Below, in pieces: positions 27,689 through 36,176 of a DNA stretch of 64,000 nt (position 1 is the first letter of the stretch; each line of letters starts with the position of its first letter). The translations under genes and the position numbers were made by a program. The DNA is from CAIWHR01 sp963786625 (GTDB lineage: Bacteria > Pseudomonadota > Gammaproteobacteria > Burkholderiales > Casimicrobiaceae), in assembly GCA_963786625.1 (NCBI GenBank), contig CAWAZS010000003.1:62001-126000 (forward strand). The letters are read 5' to 3'. The notes below the pieces were generated by a model. It saw nothing but the letters and a program-made list of their open reading frames with translations. It did no database searches and was not told the DNA's origin.

Positions 27689-28735
27689 ATGCTGATCAAA
27701 CGTCTCGCAGCCCCGCTCGTCGCCGCCATGCTCGCCGGATCCGTGGCCTCGGCGCAGGCCCAGGAGATCACGGTCGTCTCGTTCGGCGGCGCATACCAGG
27801 ATGGCCAGAGCAAGGCGCTGTTCCAGCCCGCCGCCAAGGCGATGGGGATCAAGGTCAAGGAAGAGACGTACACGGGGATCGGCGACCTGCGCCTCAAGAT
27901 GAAGGCCGGCGCCAACACCTGGGACGTGGTGACCAGCGGCTCCGGCAGCGCCGCGCGCGCGGGCGCCGAGGGCCTGCTCGAGAAGCTCGACTACAAGGTG
28001 ATCGACGCATCGTCGTTTCTGCCGGGACTCGCCGGCGAGTACTGCGTGGGCGGCGACGTGTTCTCGACCGTGCTCGCGTGGAACACCAAGACCTACGGGG
28101 ACAAGGGACCGCAGAGCTGGGCCGACTTCTGGGACGTCAAGAAATTCCCGGGCAAGCGCTCGTACCGCAAGGGTGTCGCCGGTGCGCTCGAGCCCGCGCT
28201 GATGGCCGACGGCGTGCCGCCGAACAAGGTTTACGAGGTGTTGTCGCAGCCGGGCGGCATCGAGCGCGCGATCAAGAAGATCAAGGAGCTGAAGCCGCAC
28301 ATCGCCGTCTGGTGGTCGTCGGGCGCGCAACATGCGCAGCTCATGAAGGACGGCGAGGTCGATATGGTCACCGGCTGGAACGGCCGCTTCGACGTGGTCG
28401 CCAAGGACGGCGGCAAGGTCGCCTACACGTTCAACCAGGCGCTGCTCGACTACGACTGTTTCGCGATCCCCAAGGACGCGCCGAACAAGGCCGCGGCGAT
28501 GAAGTTCCTGGCCGAAATCAGCAAGCCGCAATACCAGGCCGAGTTCACCAAGTACATCACCTACGGCCCGACCAACAAGAAGGCCTACGATCTCGGCACG
28601 ATCGACGCCGCGTATGCGAAGCGCCTGCCGTCGTATTCCGACAACGCGGCGAAACAGCTGCCCATCAATCTCGACTGGTACATCAAGAACGAGGCGCGGG
28701 CGGCCGAGCTGTACCAGAACATGCTGACCGAGTAG
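27689..28735 (+). CDS. ABC transporter periplasmic substrate-binding protein, polyamine (PotD/PotF) type
   Basis: A 348-residue periplasmic binding protein with a signal peptide (AAPLVAAMLAGSVASAQAQ, cleavage near residue 25) and the family 1 solute-binding fold: ITVVSFGGAYQDGQSKALF at the mature N-terminus, AGEYCVGGDVFSTVLAWNTK, GPQSWADFWDVKKFPG and DGEVDMVTGWNGR. This is the PotD/PotF-like branch used for spermidine, putrescine and some other amines or opines. The ATG at 27689 has GGAGGAA in front and is preferred over one at 27650. It opens a four-gene importer operon. A REPIN lies between it and the ATPase gene. Confidence 0.9.
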   Translation: MLIKRLAAPLVAAMLAGSVASAQAQEITVVSFGGAYQDGQSKALFQPAAKAMGIKVKEETYTGIGDLRLKMKAGANTWDVVTSGSGSAARAGAEGLLEKLDYKVIDASSFLPGLAGEYCVGGDVFSTVLAWNTKTYGDKGPQSWADFWDVKKFPGKRSYRKGVAGALEPALMADGVPPNKVYEVLSQPGGIERAIKKIKELKPHIAVWWSSGAQHAQLMKDGEVDMVTGWNGRFDVVAKDGGKVAYTFNQALLDYDCFAIPKDAPNKAAAMKFLAEISKPQYQAEFTKYITYGPTNKKAYDLGTIDAAYAKRLPSYSDNAAKQLPINLDWYIKNEARAAELYQNMLTE

Positions 28736-28742
28736 GCCCGGC

Positions 28743-28763
28743 ATGGGTCCGGCTTTGGCCGGA
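28743..28763 (+). repeat. Solo REP-like hairpin, degenerate
   Basis: ATGGGTCCGGCTTTGGCCGGA repeats the tail and hairpin of the REPIN that begins 22 bases further on, with changes in the loop and the first base. It appears to be a decayed single arm of the same repeat family. Confidence 0.6.
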
Positions 28764-28784
28764 TTCGGGTCGTCTGCAGCCGTC

Positions 28785-28834
28785 GTGGGTCCGGCTTCAG
28801 CCGGACGTTGCAAGCCGCCTGAAGGCGGCCCCAC
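28785..28834. repeat. REPIN-like element, copy A
   Basis: Two hairpins facing each other: GTGGGTCCGGCTTCAGCCGG at the left, and at the right the reverse complement of GTGGGGCCGCCTTCAGGCGG. Each is a near-perfect palindrome with a 5' GTGGG tail. Total length 50 bases, shorter than the 65 bases of copies B, C and D. It sits between the binding-protein and ATPase genes of the importer operon. Confidence 0.85.
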
Positions 28835-28866
28835 GGGGCAACCGACATGAGCCACGAGGTGCTCCC

Positions 28867-29949
28867 GTGACCCGCGCCGCGTCCATTCCGATTGCCATTC
28901 GTCGTGTCGCGAAGGCATACGGGAAGGTGCTCGCCCTCGACCGCGTGGACCTCGACGTCAGGAGCGGCGAGTTCCTGACCCTGCTCGGCCCCTCCGGATC
29001 GGGCAAGACGACCCTGCTGATGGTGCTCGCCGGGTTCATCCGGCCCGACGAGGGCAGCATCCGCTTCGGCGAGGCCGAGGTGATCCGGCTCGCGCCGCAC
29101 AAGCGTGACGTCGGGATGGTGTTCCAGAACTACGCGCTGTTCCCCCACCTCGACGTGGCGGCGAACATCGCGTTCCCGCTCAAGCTGCGCCACGTGCCGG
29201 CGAGCGATGCCGCGCGCCGCGTCGAGGCCGCGCTGGAGATGGTCAAGCTCGCGGGCTTCGGCCCGCGCCGCGTCGACGAGCTCTCGGGCGGGCAGCGCCA
29301 GCGCGTGGCGCTCGCGCGGGCCATCGTGTTCGAGCCGCGCATCGTGCTGATGGACGAGCCGCTGTCTGCCCTCGACAAGCAGCTGCGCGAGCGGATGCAG
29401 ATCGAGCTGCGGCAGCTGCACGACAAGCTCGGCATGACGACGATCTACGTCACGCACGACCAGCGCGAGGCGCTGACGATGTCCGACCGGGTGGCGGTCA
29501 TTGCCGGCGGGCGGGTGATGCAGGTCGACACGCCGCGCAGGATCTACGACCAGCCGGCGAACCGCTTCGTCGCCGAGTTCATCGGCGAGTCGACGTTCCT
29601 CAAGGTCGACACCGACGGCGCCGTCTGCACGTTCGCGGGCACGCCGCTGCAGGTCGCCAACCCGCCTGCGACCGCTGCCCCGGTGCTCATGATGCTGCGA
29701 CCCGAGCGGGTGCGCGTGGGCGACGGCGAGCGGCGCGACGGACACAACGTGCTCGAGGCGCGGGTGACCGACGTGATCTACCAGGGCGACACGTACCTCG
29801 TGCAGGCGGTGCTCCCCGACGGCAGCCGCATCAGTGCCCGCGGCATCGCCAGCGCCACCGCGCTCGGCCGCGCGCCGGCCGTGGGCGAGGTCGCGCCGTT
29901 CGGCTTCGCCGCGCACGACGCAGTGCTCATCGCCGACGGCGCCGGATAG
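28867..29949 (+). CDS. ABC transporter ATP-binding protein, polyamine (PotA) type
   Basis: A 360-residue importer ATPase. Walker A GPSGSGKTT lies near residue 40, the Q-loop in GMVFQNYALFPHLDV, signature LSGGQRQRVALARAI near 138, Walker B IVLMDEPLSALD, and the switch histidine in YVTHDQREALTMSD. The C-terminal TOBE-like domain begins near residue 285 (MLRPERVRVGDG). The start is GTG 28867. It pairs with the two permeases downstream and the periplasmic binding protein upstream. Confidence 0.93.
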   Translation: MTRAASIPIAIRRVAKAYGKVLALDRVDLDVRSGEFLTLLGPSGSGKTTLLMVLAGFIRPDEGSIRFGEAEVIRLAPHKRDVGMVFQNYALFPHLDVAANIAFPLKLRHVPASDAARRVEAALEMVKLAGFGPRRVDELSGGQRQRVALARAIVFEPRIVLMDEPLSALDKQLRERMQIELRQLHDKLGMTTIYVTHDQREALTMSDRVAVIAGGRVMQVDTPRRIYDQPANRFVAEFIGESTFLKVDTDGAVCTFAGTPLQVANPPATAAPVLMMLRPERVRVGDGERRDGHNVLEARVTDVIYQGDTYLVQAVLPDGSRISARGIASATALGRAPAVGEVAPFGFAAHDAVLIADGAG

Positions 29950-29951
29950 CG

Positions 29952-30866
29952 ATGGCGAGCCAGGCGCGCGCTCCCGACGCCGGCGATGCGGCGCTCCACG
30001 GTCGCGGCCTGCGCCGCGACGAGCTCTTCGAGCGGCTCGCGCTGCTCGGCCTGAGCGCGCCCGCGATCCTGCTCGTGCTCGTCACGATGGCGCTGCCCGT
30101 CGCGTGGCTGTTCGGGCTCTCCTTCCTCGCCGACGACGGCAGCCTCTCGCTCGTCCACTACCGGCGGCTGATCGAGCAGCCTTCGTACGCGCGCATCTTC
30201 ATGGCGACGTTCAACGTGAGCCTGCTCACCACGGCGATCTGCATCGTGCTGGGCTATCCGCTGGCGTACGTGCTGTCGCAGCTGCCGCGGCGCGCGGCAA
30301 ACCTGTGCCTGATCGCCGTGATGCTGCCGTTCTGGACGTCGCTGCTGGTGCGCACCTATGCGTGGCTCGTGCTGCTGCAGCGGCAGGGCCTCGTCAACAC
30401 CTGGGGGATGCGCCTCGGGCTCTGGGACGAGCCGCTGGCGCTGGTGCACAACCTTTCCGGCACGCTGATCGGCATGGTGCACATCATGCTGCCGTTCCTG
30501 GTGCTGCCGGTGCTGGGCACGATGCGCTCGATCGACCAGGACTGCGTCAAGGCGGCCGCGAACCTCGGGGCGAGCCCCATCCGCGCGTTCTGGTCGGTGT
30601 TCTTCCCGCTGTCGCTGCCGGGGCTCTTCGCCGGCGCGCTGATCGTGTTCATCATCTGTCTCGGCTTCTACGTGACCCCAGCCGTGCTGGGCGGCGGCAA
30701 GGTGATCATGGTGTCGAACCAGATCGCGAGCGACATCGAGCTCTTCTTCAACTGGGGCGCCGCGAGCGCGCTGGGCGTGGTGCTGCTGGTGCTGACGCTG
30801 CTGTTCCTCTACGTCGCCTCGCGCATCACGCGTCTCGAGCACATCCTGGGCGAAGGGAAGCCGTGA
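29952..30866 (+). CDS. ABC transporter permease, PotB type
   Basis: A 304-residue inner-membrane permease with about six helices. The cytoplasmic EAA loop reads AAANLGASPIRAFWSVFFPLSLPG near residue 200, the contact site for the ATPase. The N-terminal extension before the first helix is about 30 residues. It begins two bases after the ATPase stop. Together with the PotC-type partner it forms the transmembrane channel. Confidence 0.92.
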   Translation: MASQARAPDAGDAALHGRGLRRDELFERLALLGLSAPAILLVLVTMALPVAWLFGLSFLADDGSLSLVHYRRLIEQPSYARIFMATFNVSLLTTAICIVLGYPLAYVLSQLPRRAANLCLIAVMLPFWTSLLVRTYAWLVLLQRQGLVNTWGMRLGLWDEPLALVHNLSGTLIGMVHIMLPFLVLPVLGTMRSIDQDCVKAAANLGASPIRAFWSVFFPLSLPGLFAGALIVFIICLGFYVTPAVLGGGKVIMVSNQIASDIELFFNWGAASALGVVLLVLTLLFLYVASRITRLEHILGEGKP

Positions 30867-30889
30867 GCAGCGCTGTGTCGACCCGGTGT

Positions 30890-30954
30890 GTGGGTCCGGC
30901 TTCAGCCGGACGACGCGTAGCCGACGACCACCAGCCGCCTGAAGGCGGCCCCAC
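30890..30954. repeat. REPIN-like element, copy B
   Basis: The left arm GTGGGTCCGGCTTCAGCCGG and the right arm (reverse complement of GTGGGGCCGCCTTCAGGCGG) enclose a spacer of about 23 bases; 65 bases in total. It lies between the PotB-type and PotC-type permease genes, interrupting what is otherwise a tightly packed operon. Confidence 0.88.
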
Positions 30955-30969
30955 AGTGAGACCGGACGC

Positions 30970-31788
30970 ATGAGCTGGCTGGACGCCCCGGCCTCGGCCA
31001 CGCAGATCACGCACCGCGCGCGGCTGTGGCTGTACGCGGTGGCGGCGCTCGTCCTCGCCTTCCTGATCGTGCCGACGCTGATCGTCGTGCCCATGTCCTT
31101 CTCCGGCGCGCAATACCTCGAGTTTCCGCCGCGCCAGTGGTCGCTGCGCTGGTACGAGAATTACTTCGCGTCGGCCGCCTGGATGCAGGCGACGGCGACT
31201 TCGTTCAAGGCGGCGGCGCTGACGGCGCTCCTCGCTACCCCCCTCGGCACGCTGGCCGCCTACGGTCTCGCCACATCGCGTTTCCGCGCCGCCCGCGCCG
31301 TGCACCTCCTGCTGATCACGCCACTGATCGTGCCCGTGATCCTGATCGCCATCGCCGTGTTCTACGTCTACGTCAAGGCGAAGCTCAACAACACGCTCGC
31401 CGGGCTCGTCCTGGCGCACGCCATGCTGGCCGTTCCGCTGGTCGTGATCATCGTGACCTCCGCGTTGAAGAGCTTCGACGCGAATCAGGAGATGGTGGCG
31501 CGCAGCCTCGGCGCCTCGCGCACGCGGGCGTTCCTCCTGGTGACGCTGCCGCAGATCCGGTTCGCCGTCATCTCCGGCGCGCTGCTCTCGTTCCTGACAT
31601 CGTTCGACGAGGTGATCCTCGCGCTGTTCGTTTCCGGCGGGGCCAATTCGACGCTCACCCGCAATATGTTCCTGGCCCTGCGCGACCAGATCGATCCGAC
31701 GATCGCCGCCATCTCGACGATCATGATCCTGGTGACGTCGGTGCTCTTCGCGTTGTCGCAGCTGTTTGGAAGGGCGCGGCGCGACTAG
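30970..31788 (+). CDS. ABC transporter permease, PotC type
   Basis: A 272-residue permease with about six helices, second channel subunit of the polyamine-type importer. The EAA loop reads VARSLGASRTRAFLLVTLPQI near residue 180. Other PotC-like pieces are MSFSGAQYLEFPPRQWSLRWY near residue 37 and SGALLSFLTSFDEVILALF near 205. It ends the operon; the next gene, nikR, is 100 bases further on, and a GC palindrome followed by a T-run (around 31826-31848) in that gap may terminate the transcript. Confidence 0.92.
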   Translation: MSWLDAPASATQITHRARLWLYAVAALVLAFLIVPTLIVVPMSFSGAQYLEFPPRQWSLRWYENYFASAAWMQATATSFKAAALTALLATPLGTLAAYGLATSRFRAARAVHLLLITPLIVPVILIAIAVFYVYVKAKLNNTLAGLVLAHAMLAVPLVVIIVTSALKSFDANQEMVARSLGASRTRAFLLVTLPQIRFAVISGALLSFLTSFDEVILALFVSGGANSTLTRNMFLALRDQIDPTIAAISTIMILVTSVLFALSQLFGRARRD

Positions 31789-31891
31789 CCGGCGTTCGAG
31801 CGAGCGGGCGCAGTCCGGCCAGCCCCGCGGGGTCTCGGGTTTTTCCGTGCGATGGGCTTATGCTTCGGGCTTGGCGAGCGGTGGAGGGGCC

Positions 31892-32362
31892 ATGGAACGG
31901 ATCACCATATCGGTCGACGAAGCGCTGGCGAAGGAATTCGACGCGCTGATCGGGAAGCGCGGCTACACGAGCCGCTCCGAGGCGGTGCGCGATCTGCTGC
32001 GCCGCGAGGTCGAGGCGAACCGGGTCGCCTACGAGGCGAAGTCGTACTGCGTCGCCAATCTCTCCTACGTGTACAACCATCACGAGCGCGACCTCGCCGA
32101 GCGCCTGACCGCGGCGCAGCATCACCACCACGACCTGGTCGTGTCGACGATGCACGTGCACCTCGACCACGAGCACTGTCTGGAAAGCGTCATCCTCAAG
32201 GGGCCCACCGCCGCGGTTCGCGGCTTCGCCGGCGCGATGCAGGCCGAGCGCGGCGTCCGCCACGGCCAGGTGAACCTGGTCACCGTGGAGACCGGCGACG
32301 CGCATCACGGCCCCGGCGCCCACCAGCACCACGGCCATCTGCATCTGATCCCCCGGTCCTGA
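31892..32362 (+). CDS. nikR: NikR, nickel-responsive ribbon-helix-helix repressor
   Basis: A 156-residue transcriptional regulator. The N-terminal ribbon-helix-helix DNA-binding domain (residues 1-45) includes ITISVDEALAKEFDALIGKRG and SRSEAVRDLLR. The C-terminal ACT-like nickel domain contains the ligand set in STMHVHLDHEHCLESVIL (His, His and Cys), with another upstream histidine cluster at AQHHHHD. The tail is histidine rich (HHGPGAHQHHGHLH), which may store or buffer metal. The ATG at 31892 has GGAGGGG in front. It lies directly upstream of a nickel permease gene that carries a NikR-type operator. Confidence 0.95.
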   Translation: MERITISVDEALAKEFDALIGKRGYTSRSEAVRDLLRREVEANRVAYEAKSYCVANLSYVYNHHERDLAERLTAAQHHHHDLVVSTMHVHLDHEHCLESVILKGPTAAVRGFAGAMQAERGVRHGQVNLVTVETGDAHHGPGAHQHHGHLHLIPRS

Positions 32363-32372
32363 TCCAGGTCAA
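32359..32372. promoter_or_regulatory. FNR/Anr-type half-palindrome before the nickel permease
   Basis: CTGATCCAGGTCAA matches the FNR-type pattern TTGAT-N4-ATCAA at eight of ten fixed positions. It overlaps the nikR stop codon and lies about 86 bases upstream of the nickel permease start. Oxygen-linked control of nickel uptake would suit a nickel hydrogenase, but none is in the window. Confidence 0.35.
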
Positions 32373-32402
32373 AGAACCGGCGGCGTCGCCGCTTGCCCGG
32401 CG

Positions 32403-32430
32403 GTAGGAAGTCGTGGCACATTCTTCATAC
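32403..32430. promoter_or_regulatory. NikR operator
   Basis: GTAGGA, then exactly 16 bases, then TCATAC. The NikR consensus is GTATGA-N16-TCATAC, so this differs at one base. The symmetry extends outwards (GCGGTAGGAAG against CTTCATACCGC). It lies 27 bases upstream of the nickel permease ATG, where a bound repressor would block transcription. Confidence 0.8.
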
Positions 32431-32457
32431 CGCCGCTTGCGCCGACGAAGACCCGCG

Positions 32458-33280
32458 ATGGATCAACTGCCCGCGACCTGGACCGCGCTTTGCGCTCCTC
32501 GCCTTCGCGCTGGGCGCCAGGCACGGCTTCGACGCCGACCACCTGGCGACGATCGACGGCCTGACGCGCTGCAACGCGCGCAGCCATCCCGCGCTGGCCC
32601 GGTTCTGCGGGGCGCTGTTCTCGCTCGGGCACGGTCTGGTCGTGTGCGGCGTCGCCTTCGCCGCCGCATCGCTGACCACCGGTTGGCAGACTCCCGGGTG
32701 GCTCGAGGCCACCGGAATCGGCGTGTCGATCGCTTTCCTGTTCGGGCTCGCGTTTCTCAACGTCCGCGCGGTGCTGCTGACCGATCCGCGGGCGGTCGTG
32801 GCGCCGGTCGGGGTCCGGTCGCGGCTGCTCGGCCGCTTCGTCACGGTGCGCAAGCCGTGGGCCGTGGCGGCCGTCGGCGTGCTCTTCGCCTTGTCGTTCG
32901 ACACGGTCTCGCAGGCGACGCTGTTCGCGCTGGCCGCCGGGCGCTTCGGCGGCGTGGCGGAGGCGCTGTTCGTCGCCGGCCTGTTCGTGCTCGGCATGCT
33001 GATCGTCGACGGCATCAACGGTGTCTGGATCAGCCGGCTCATTCGCCGGGCGGACCGCAGGGCCGCCATCGCCTCGCGCGTCATGGCGCTGACCGTCGCC
33101 GGCATCAGCCTGACCGTCGGCTGCTTCACCGTCGCCAAGCTGTTCCTGCCTGCAGTCGACGCGTGGGCGGAGGGCCGCGAGATGTTTTTCGGCGGCGCCG
33201 TGGTGACGGCCGTGCTCGCCGCCTTCGCCGTTGCCATGCTGGCAGCACGGCGGCGCGCACCCGTGCCCACCCGGGGCTGA
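32458..33280 (+). pseudogene. NiCoT family nickel/cobalt permease (HoxN/NixA type), one frame break near the start
   Basis: An inner-membrane nickel transporter of about 273 residues with eight helices expected. The signature ARHGFDADHLATIDG lies near residue 20; the second family motif is altered to LSFDTVSQATLF. The natural start is ATG 32458 (MDQLPATWTAL), but the rest of the gene is in the next frame. Reading the TTT at 32489-32491 as TT joins the two perfectly, so one extra T is the likely error. A purely downstream-frame reading would place its start inside the NikR operator, which argues against it. Position after nikR and the operator supports nickel as substrate. Confidence 0.85.
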
Positions 33281-33355
33281 GCCCCGGCCAGATCGCGGCG
33301 ATCTTGCGATCGACGTCCGGCAGCGGACGGCCGTCGTTGCGCCGATCCGGGCGCG

Positions 33356-34256
33356 CTACATCGCGCCCTTCGCGAAGGTCGCTGCCATCACCTGCGGCGC
33401 CATGCCGACCGGCGCCGGCTCCAGCACGGTGATCCGCCAGAGCGTGCGCGCATCGTCGGGATCGACGAGCGTCGCCGAATGCAGCAGCGACGCGTTGTCC
33501 CAGATCACGACGTCGCCGACGCCGTACGCGAGGCTGTACCGGTACTTCGCCTGCGTCGAGTGCGCGGCGAGCTCGTCCAGCAGGTCGCGCGCCTCGTCGT
33601 CGGGCATGCCGACGATGCCGAAGGAGCTGCCCGACACCGCGTACAGCGACTTGCGCCCGGTCACCGGGTGCGGCCGCGCGATCCGGTGCGTGATCAGCGG
33701 CATCTTCGCCTTCTGCTCGTCGGTCAGCGGTGAAGCGGCCGTGCGGCTCTGCTCGTCGGTGTCGTTGCGGTTGCCGTAGTGGTGGATCGCGACCAGGCGG
33801 CTCGATCCGCTGCTTCATCGCGTCCGGCAGGTCGTCGTAGGCCGCCTGCTGGTTCGCGAACAGCGTGTCGCCGCCGGCTTTCGGCACGACCCGACGAATA
33901 GAGCGTCGTCGCCCGCGCCGGCACCTGCAGGTACGAGTAATCGGTGTGGAAGTACGAGCCGGCGTCCTGCAGGCCCGTGGGCTTGCCGTCCTTCTTCACG
34001 TTGGACAGGATCAGGATGTTCGGGTCGTCCGGGTGGTGGAACTGGTCGATCACGTGCGGCTCGGGCGGCCCGAACCGGCGCGCGAACGCGACGAACTGCG
34101 CCGGCGTGAGCGTCTGCCCGCGCAGCACGAGCACCTGGCCCGGCGTAGAACGCGCGCTCGAGCTCGGCGAACGCCGCGTCGGACATCGGCCGCGCGAGGT
34201 CGACGCCCGAGGCTTCCAGCCCGAAGCCCGGGCACAACGGCTTGAATGCGAGTCAT
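33356..34256 (-). pseudogene. TauD/TfdA family Fe(II)/2-oxoglutarate dioxygenase, four frame breaks
   Basis: Four reading frames join into a TauD-like protein of about 298 residues. Pieces in order: MTRIQ (ATG at 34254-34256); FGLEASGVDLARPMSD; VLVLRGQTLTPAQFVAFARR with SYFHTDYSY, the HxD iron ligands; AGGDTLFANQQAAYDDLP; then MPLITHRIARPHPVTGRKSL and the distal iron histidine / 2-oxoglutarate arginine region ending LWRITVLEP. All four breaks act as +1 insertions, near 34235, in CCC at 34139-34141, in CCC at 33890-33892 and near 33796. All metal ligands persist, so the native gene may be intact. It is downstream of the TRAP transporter genes on the same strand, suggesting the transporter supplies its substrate. 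Confidence 0.8.
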
Positions 34257-34301
34257 CAGCGTCGACGTCCATCGTCGACACGCGTCATCGCCCGTCGACG
34301 T

Positions 34302-35624
34302 CTACTTCAGGAACTCCGGCGAGACGAGCTTCGGCAGGAACAGGATGAGGTCGGGCCAGACGATCGTCAAGGACAGCACGCCCAGCATCGGCAGCAGCAT
34401 GATCATCACGTCCTTGAGCACGTACATCAGGCGCACCTTGGCGATGGCGCAGGAGATCATCAGGCAGAGGCCGTAGGGCGGGGTGACGAGCCCGAAGGCG
34501 AGCGAAATGATGCCGACCATCGCGAAGTGGACCGGATCCATGTGCACCGAGCGCGCGAGCGGCTCGAGGATCGTCCCGACGATGATGATCGCCGGAATGG
34601 CGTCGAGGAAGCAGCCGACGACGAGGAAGCAGAAGGCGATGAAGAAGCCGGTGCCGGTGATGCCCATGCCCCAGTCGGAGACGCCGGCCAGCAGCGCCTT
34701 CGGGATCTGGTAGTACGCGAGCAGCCAGCCGAACGCGCTGGCGGTGCCCACGCAGAACAGCGCGACCGCGGCGAGCTTGCCGGTGTCCAGCAGCGCCGAA
34801 TGCAGGTGATGCCGGTCCATCTCGCGGTAGACGAAGATCGACAGCGTCGCCGCGTAGAGCACCGCGATGCACGCGGACTCGGTGGCGGTGAACCAGCCGA
34901 AGATCTTGCCGCCGATGATGATCACCGGCGTCATCAGCGCCGGGACCGCGACGACCATCGCCGCCCCGACCTCCTTCAGCGTCGAGCGCGGATACTTCGG
35001 GTAGTTGCGCAACTTCGCGTACGCGTGCACGGTCGCCATCTGGACCAGCCCGAGCAGCAGCCCCGGGATGATCCCGGCCAGGAACAGCGCGCCGATCGAC
35101 ACCGTCAGCGTGCCGCCCCAGACGATCATCAGGATCGACGGCGGAATGATCACCGCGAGCACCGCCGACACCGCGGTGATCGCGACCGAGAACGACAGGT
35201 CGTAGCCTTCCTTGACCTGCGCCTCGATGAAGATCTTGCCCTGGCTCGCCGCGTCGGCGGTCGACGAGCCGGAGATCCCGGCGAAGAAGATCGACAGCAC
35301 GACGTTGACCTGGGCGAGCCCGCCGGGGAAGTGGCCGACCAGGTCGCGCGACAGGCGGACGAGGCGATCGGTGATCCCGCCGACGTTCATCAGGTTGGCG
35401 GTCAGCAGGAAGAACGGCACCGCGAGCAGGATGAACGAGTTGTACGACTTGAACGTCTCGTTGAACAGGATCATCGGCGAGAGCCGCGGCTCGATCACCA
35501 TCACCGGCAGGCACGCGAGCCCCAGGGCGAAGGCGATCGGCACGCGCAGCGCCATCAGCGTGAAGAACACGCCGAAGAGCACCAGCGCCGCCATCGCCGG
35601 CGAAAGGGTGGCGGCGCCCATCAA
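34302..35624 (-). CDS. TRAP transporter large permease, DctM type
   Basis: A 440-residue membrane protein of the DctM family, ion-coupled channel of a tripartite ATP-independent periplasmic transporter. About twelve helices are visible. Typical pieces are PFFLLTANLMNVGGITDRLVR near residue 75, FAGISGSSTADAASQGKIF near 115 and VIIPPSILMIVWGG near 160. Its start overlaps the DctQ stop by four bases (ATGA). The TauD-like gene follows 45 bases downstream. Confidence 0.93.
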   Translation of the reverse strand: MMGAATLSPAMAALVLFGVFFTLMALRVPIAFALGLACLPVMVIEPRLSPMILFNETFKSYNSFILLAVPFFLLTANLMNVGGITDRLVRLSRDLVGHFPGGLAQVNVVLSIFFAGISGSSTADAASQGKIFIEAQVKEGYDLSFSVAITAVSAVLAVIIPPSILMIVWGGTLTVSIGALFLAGIIPGLLLGLVQMATVHAYAKLRNYPKYPRSTLKEVGAAMVVAVPALMTPVIIIGGKIFGWFTATESACIAVLYAATLSIFVYREMDRHHLHSALLDTGKLAAVALFCVGTASAFGWLLAYYQIPKALLAGVSDWGMGITGTGFFIAFCFLVVGCFLDAIPAIIIVGTILEPLARSVHMDPVHFAMVGIISLAFGLVTPPYGLCLMISCAIAKVRLMYVLKDVMIMLLPMLGVLSLTIVWPDLILFLPKLVSPEFLK

Positions 35625-36103
35625 CGCCGCTGCTCCCCGGCGAGCACCCGCAGGTTGGCGATGAACGCTTCACCGAGGAACAGCACCCAGGTGAAGCCGG
35701 TGAGCGGCCACGCGAGGAAGATGTAGGGCATCGGCAGCTCGGCGAGCTCCGAGTTCTGGTTCCAGCCGAACTGCACGAACTTGATGCCGTACCAGACGAA
35801 GAACAGCGCGAACGCCAGCACGAAGACGCTGGTGAGAATCTTCAGCAGCGCATTGGCCCTGGGCGCGAGCTCGGGCCAGAGGTCGACGTCGAAGTGCGCG
35901 CCGTCGCGGATGCCGACCATCGCGCCCAGCATGATCATCCAGATGAAGAAGAAGCGCGCCATCTCCTCGGTCCAGATGTAGCTCGGGATGAGCGCGGTGT
36001 AGCGCGAGAAGATCTGCAGGCTGACCGGGACGATCAGGATGGCGACCGTCGCCACCAGCAGCCACGAAAGCAGCCGGTAATAGCCGTCGATGAGCTTGCG
36101 CAT
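35621..36103 (-). CDS. TRAP transporter small permease, DctQ type
   Basis: A 160-residue membrane protein with four helices, small subunit of the TRAP transporter. Visible are WLLVATVAILIVPVSLQIFSR at the N-terminus, IWTEEMARFFFIWMIMLGA near residue 42 and GIRDGAHFDVDL near 64, all normal for the family. It overlaps dctM by four bases. The stretch between it and the binding-protein gene holds a strong terminator-like hairpin. Confidence 0.92.
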   Translation of the reverse strand: MRKLIDGYYRLLSWLLVATVAILIVPVSLQIFSRYTALIPSYIWTEEMARFFFIWMIMLGAMVGIRDGAHFDVDLWPELAPRANALLKILTSVFVLAFALFFVWYGIKFVQFGWNQNSELAELPMPYIFLAWPLTGFTWVLFLGEAFIANLRVLAGEQRR

Positions 36104-36126
36104 GGCTGCCGTGGCTTCCCGCGGGC

Positions 36127-36162
36127 AAAAAAAGACCGGCGGAAGAGCGACGCTTCCGCCGG
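36127..36162 (-). terminator. Intrinsic terminator inside the TRAP operon
   Basis: On the minus strand a perfect 10-base stem (CCGGCGGAAG / CTTCCGCCGG, loop of seven) is followed directly by TCTTTTTTT. It lies after the dctP stop and before dctQ, so it should let binding-protein transcripts outnumber permease transcripts. Confidence 0.85.
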
Positions 36163-36176
36163 ATCGCTTGTCCTCG

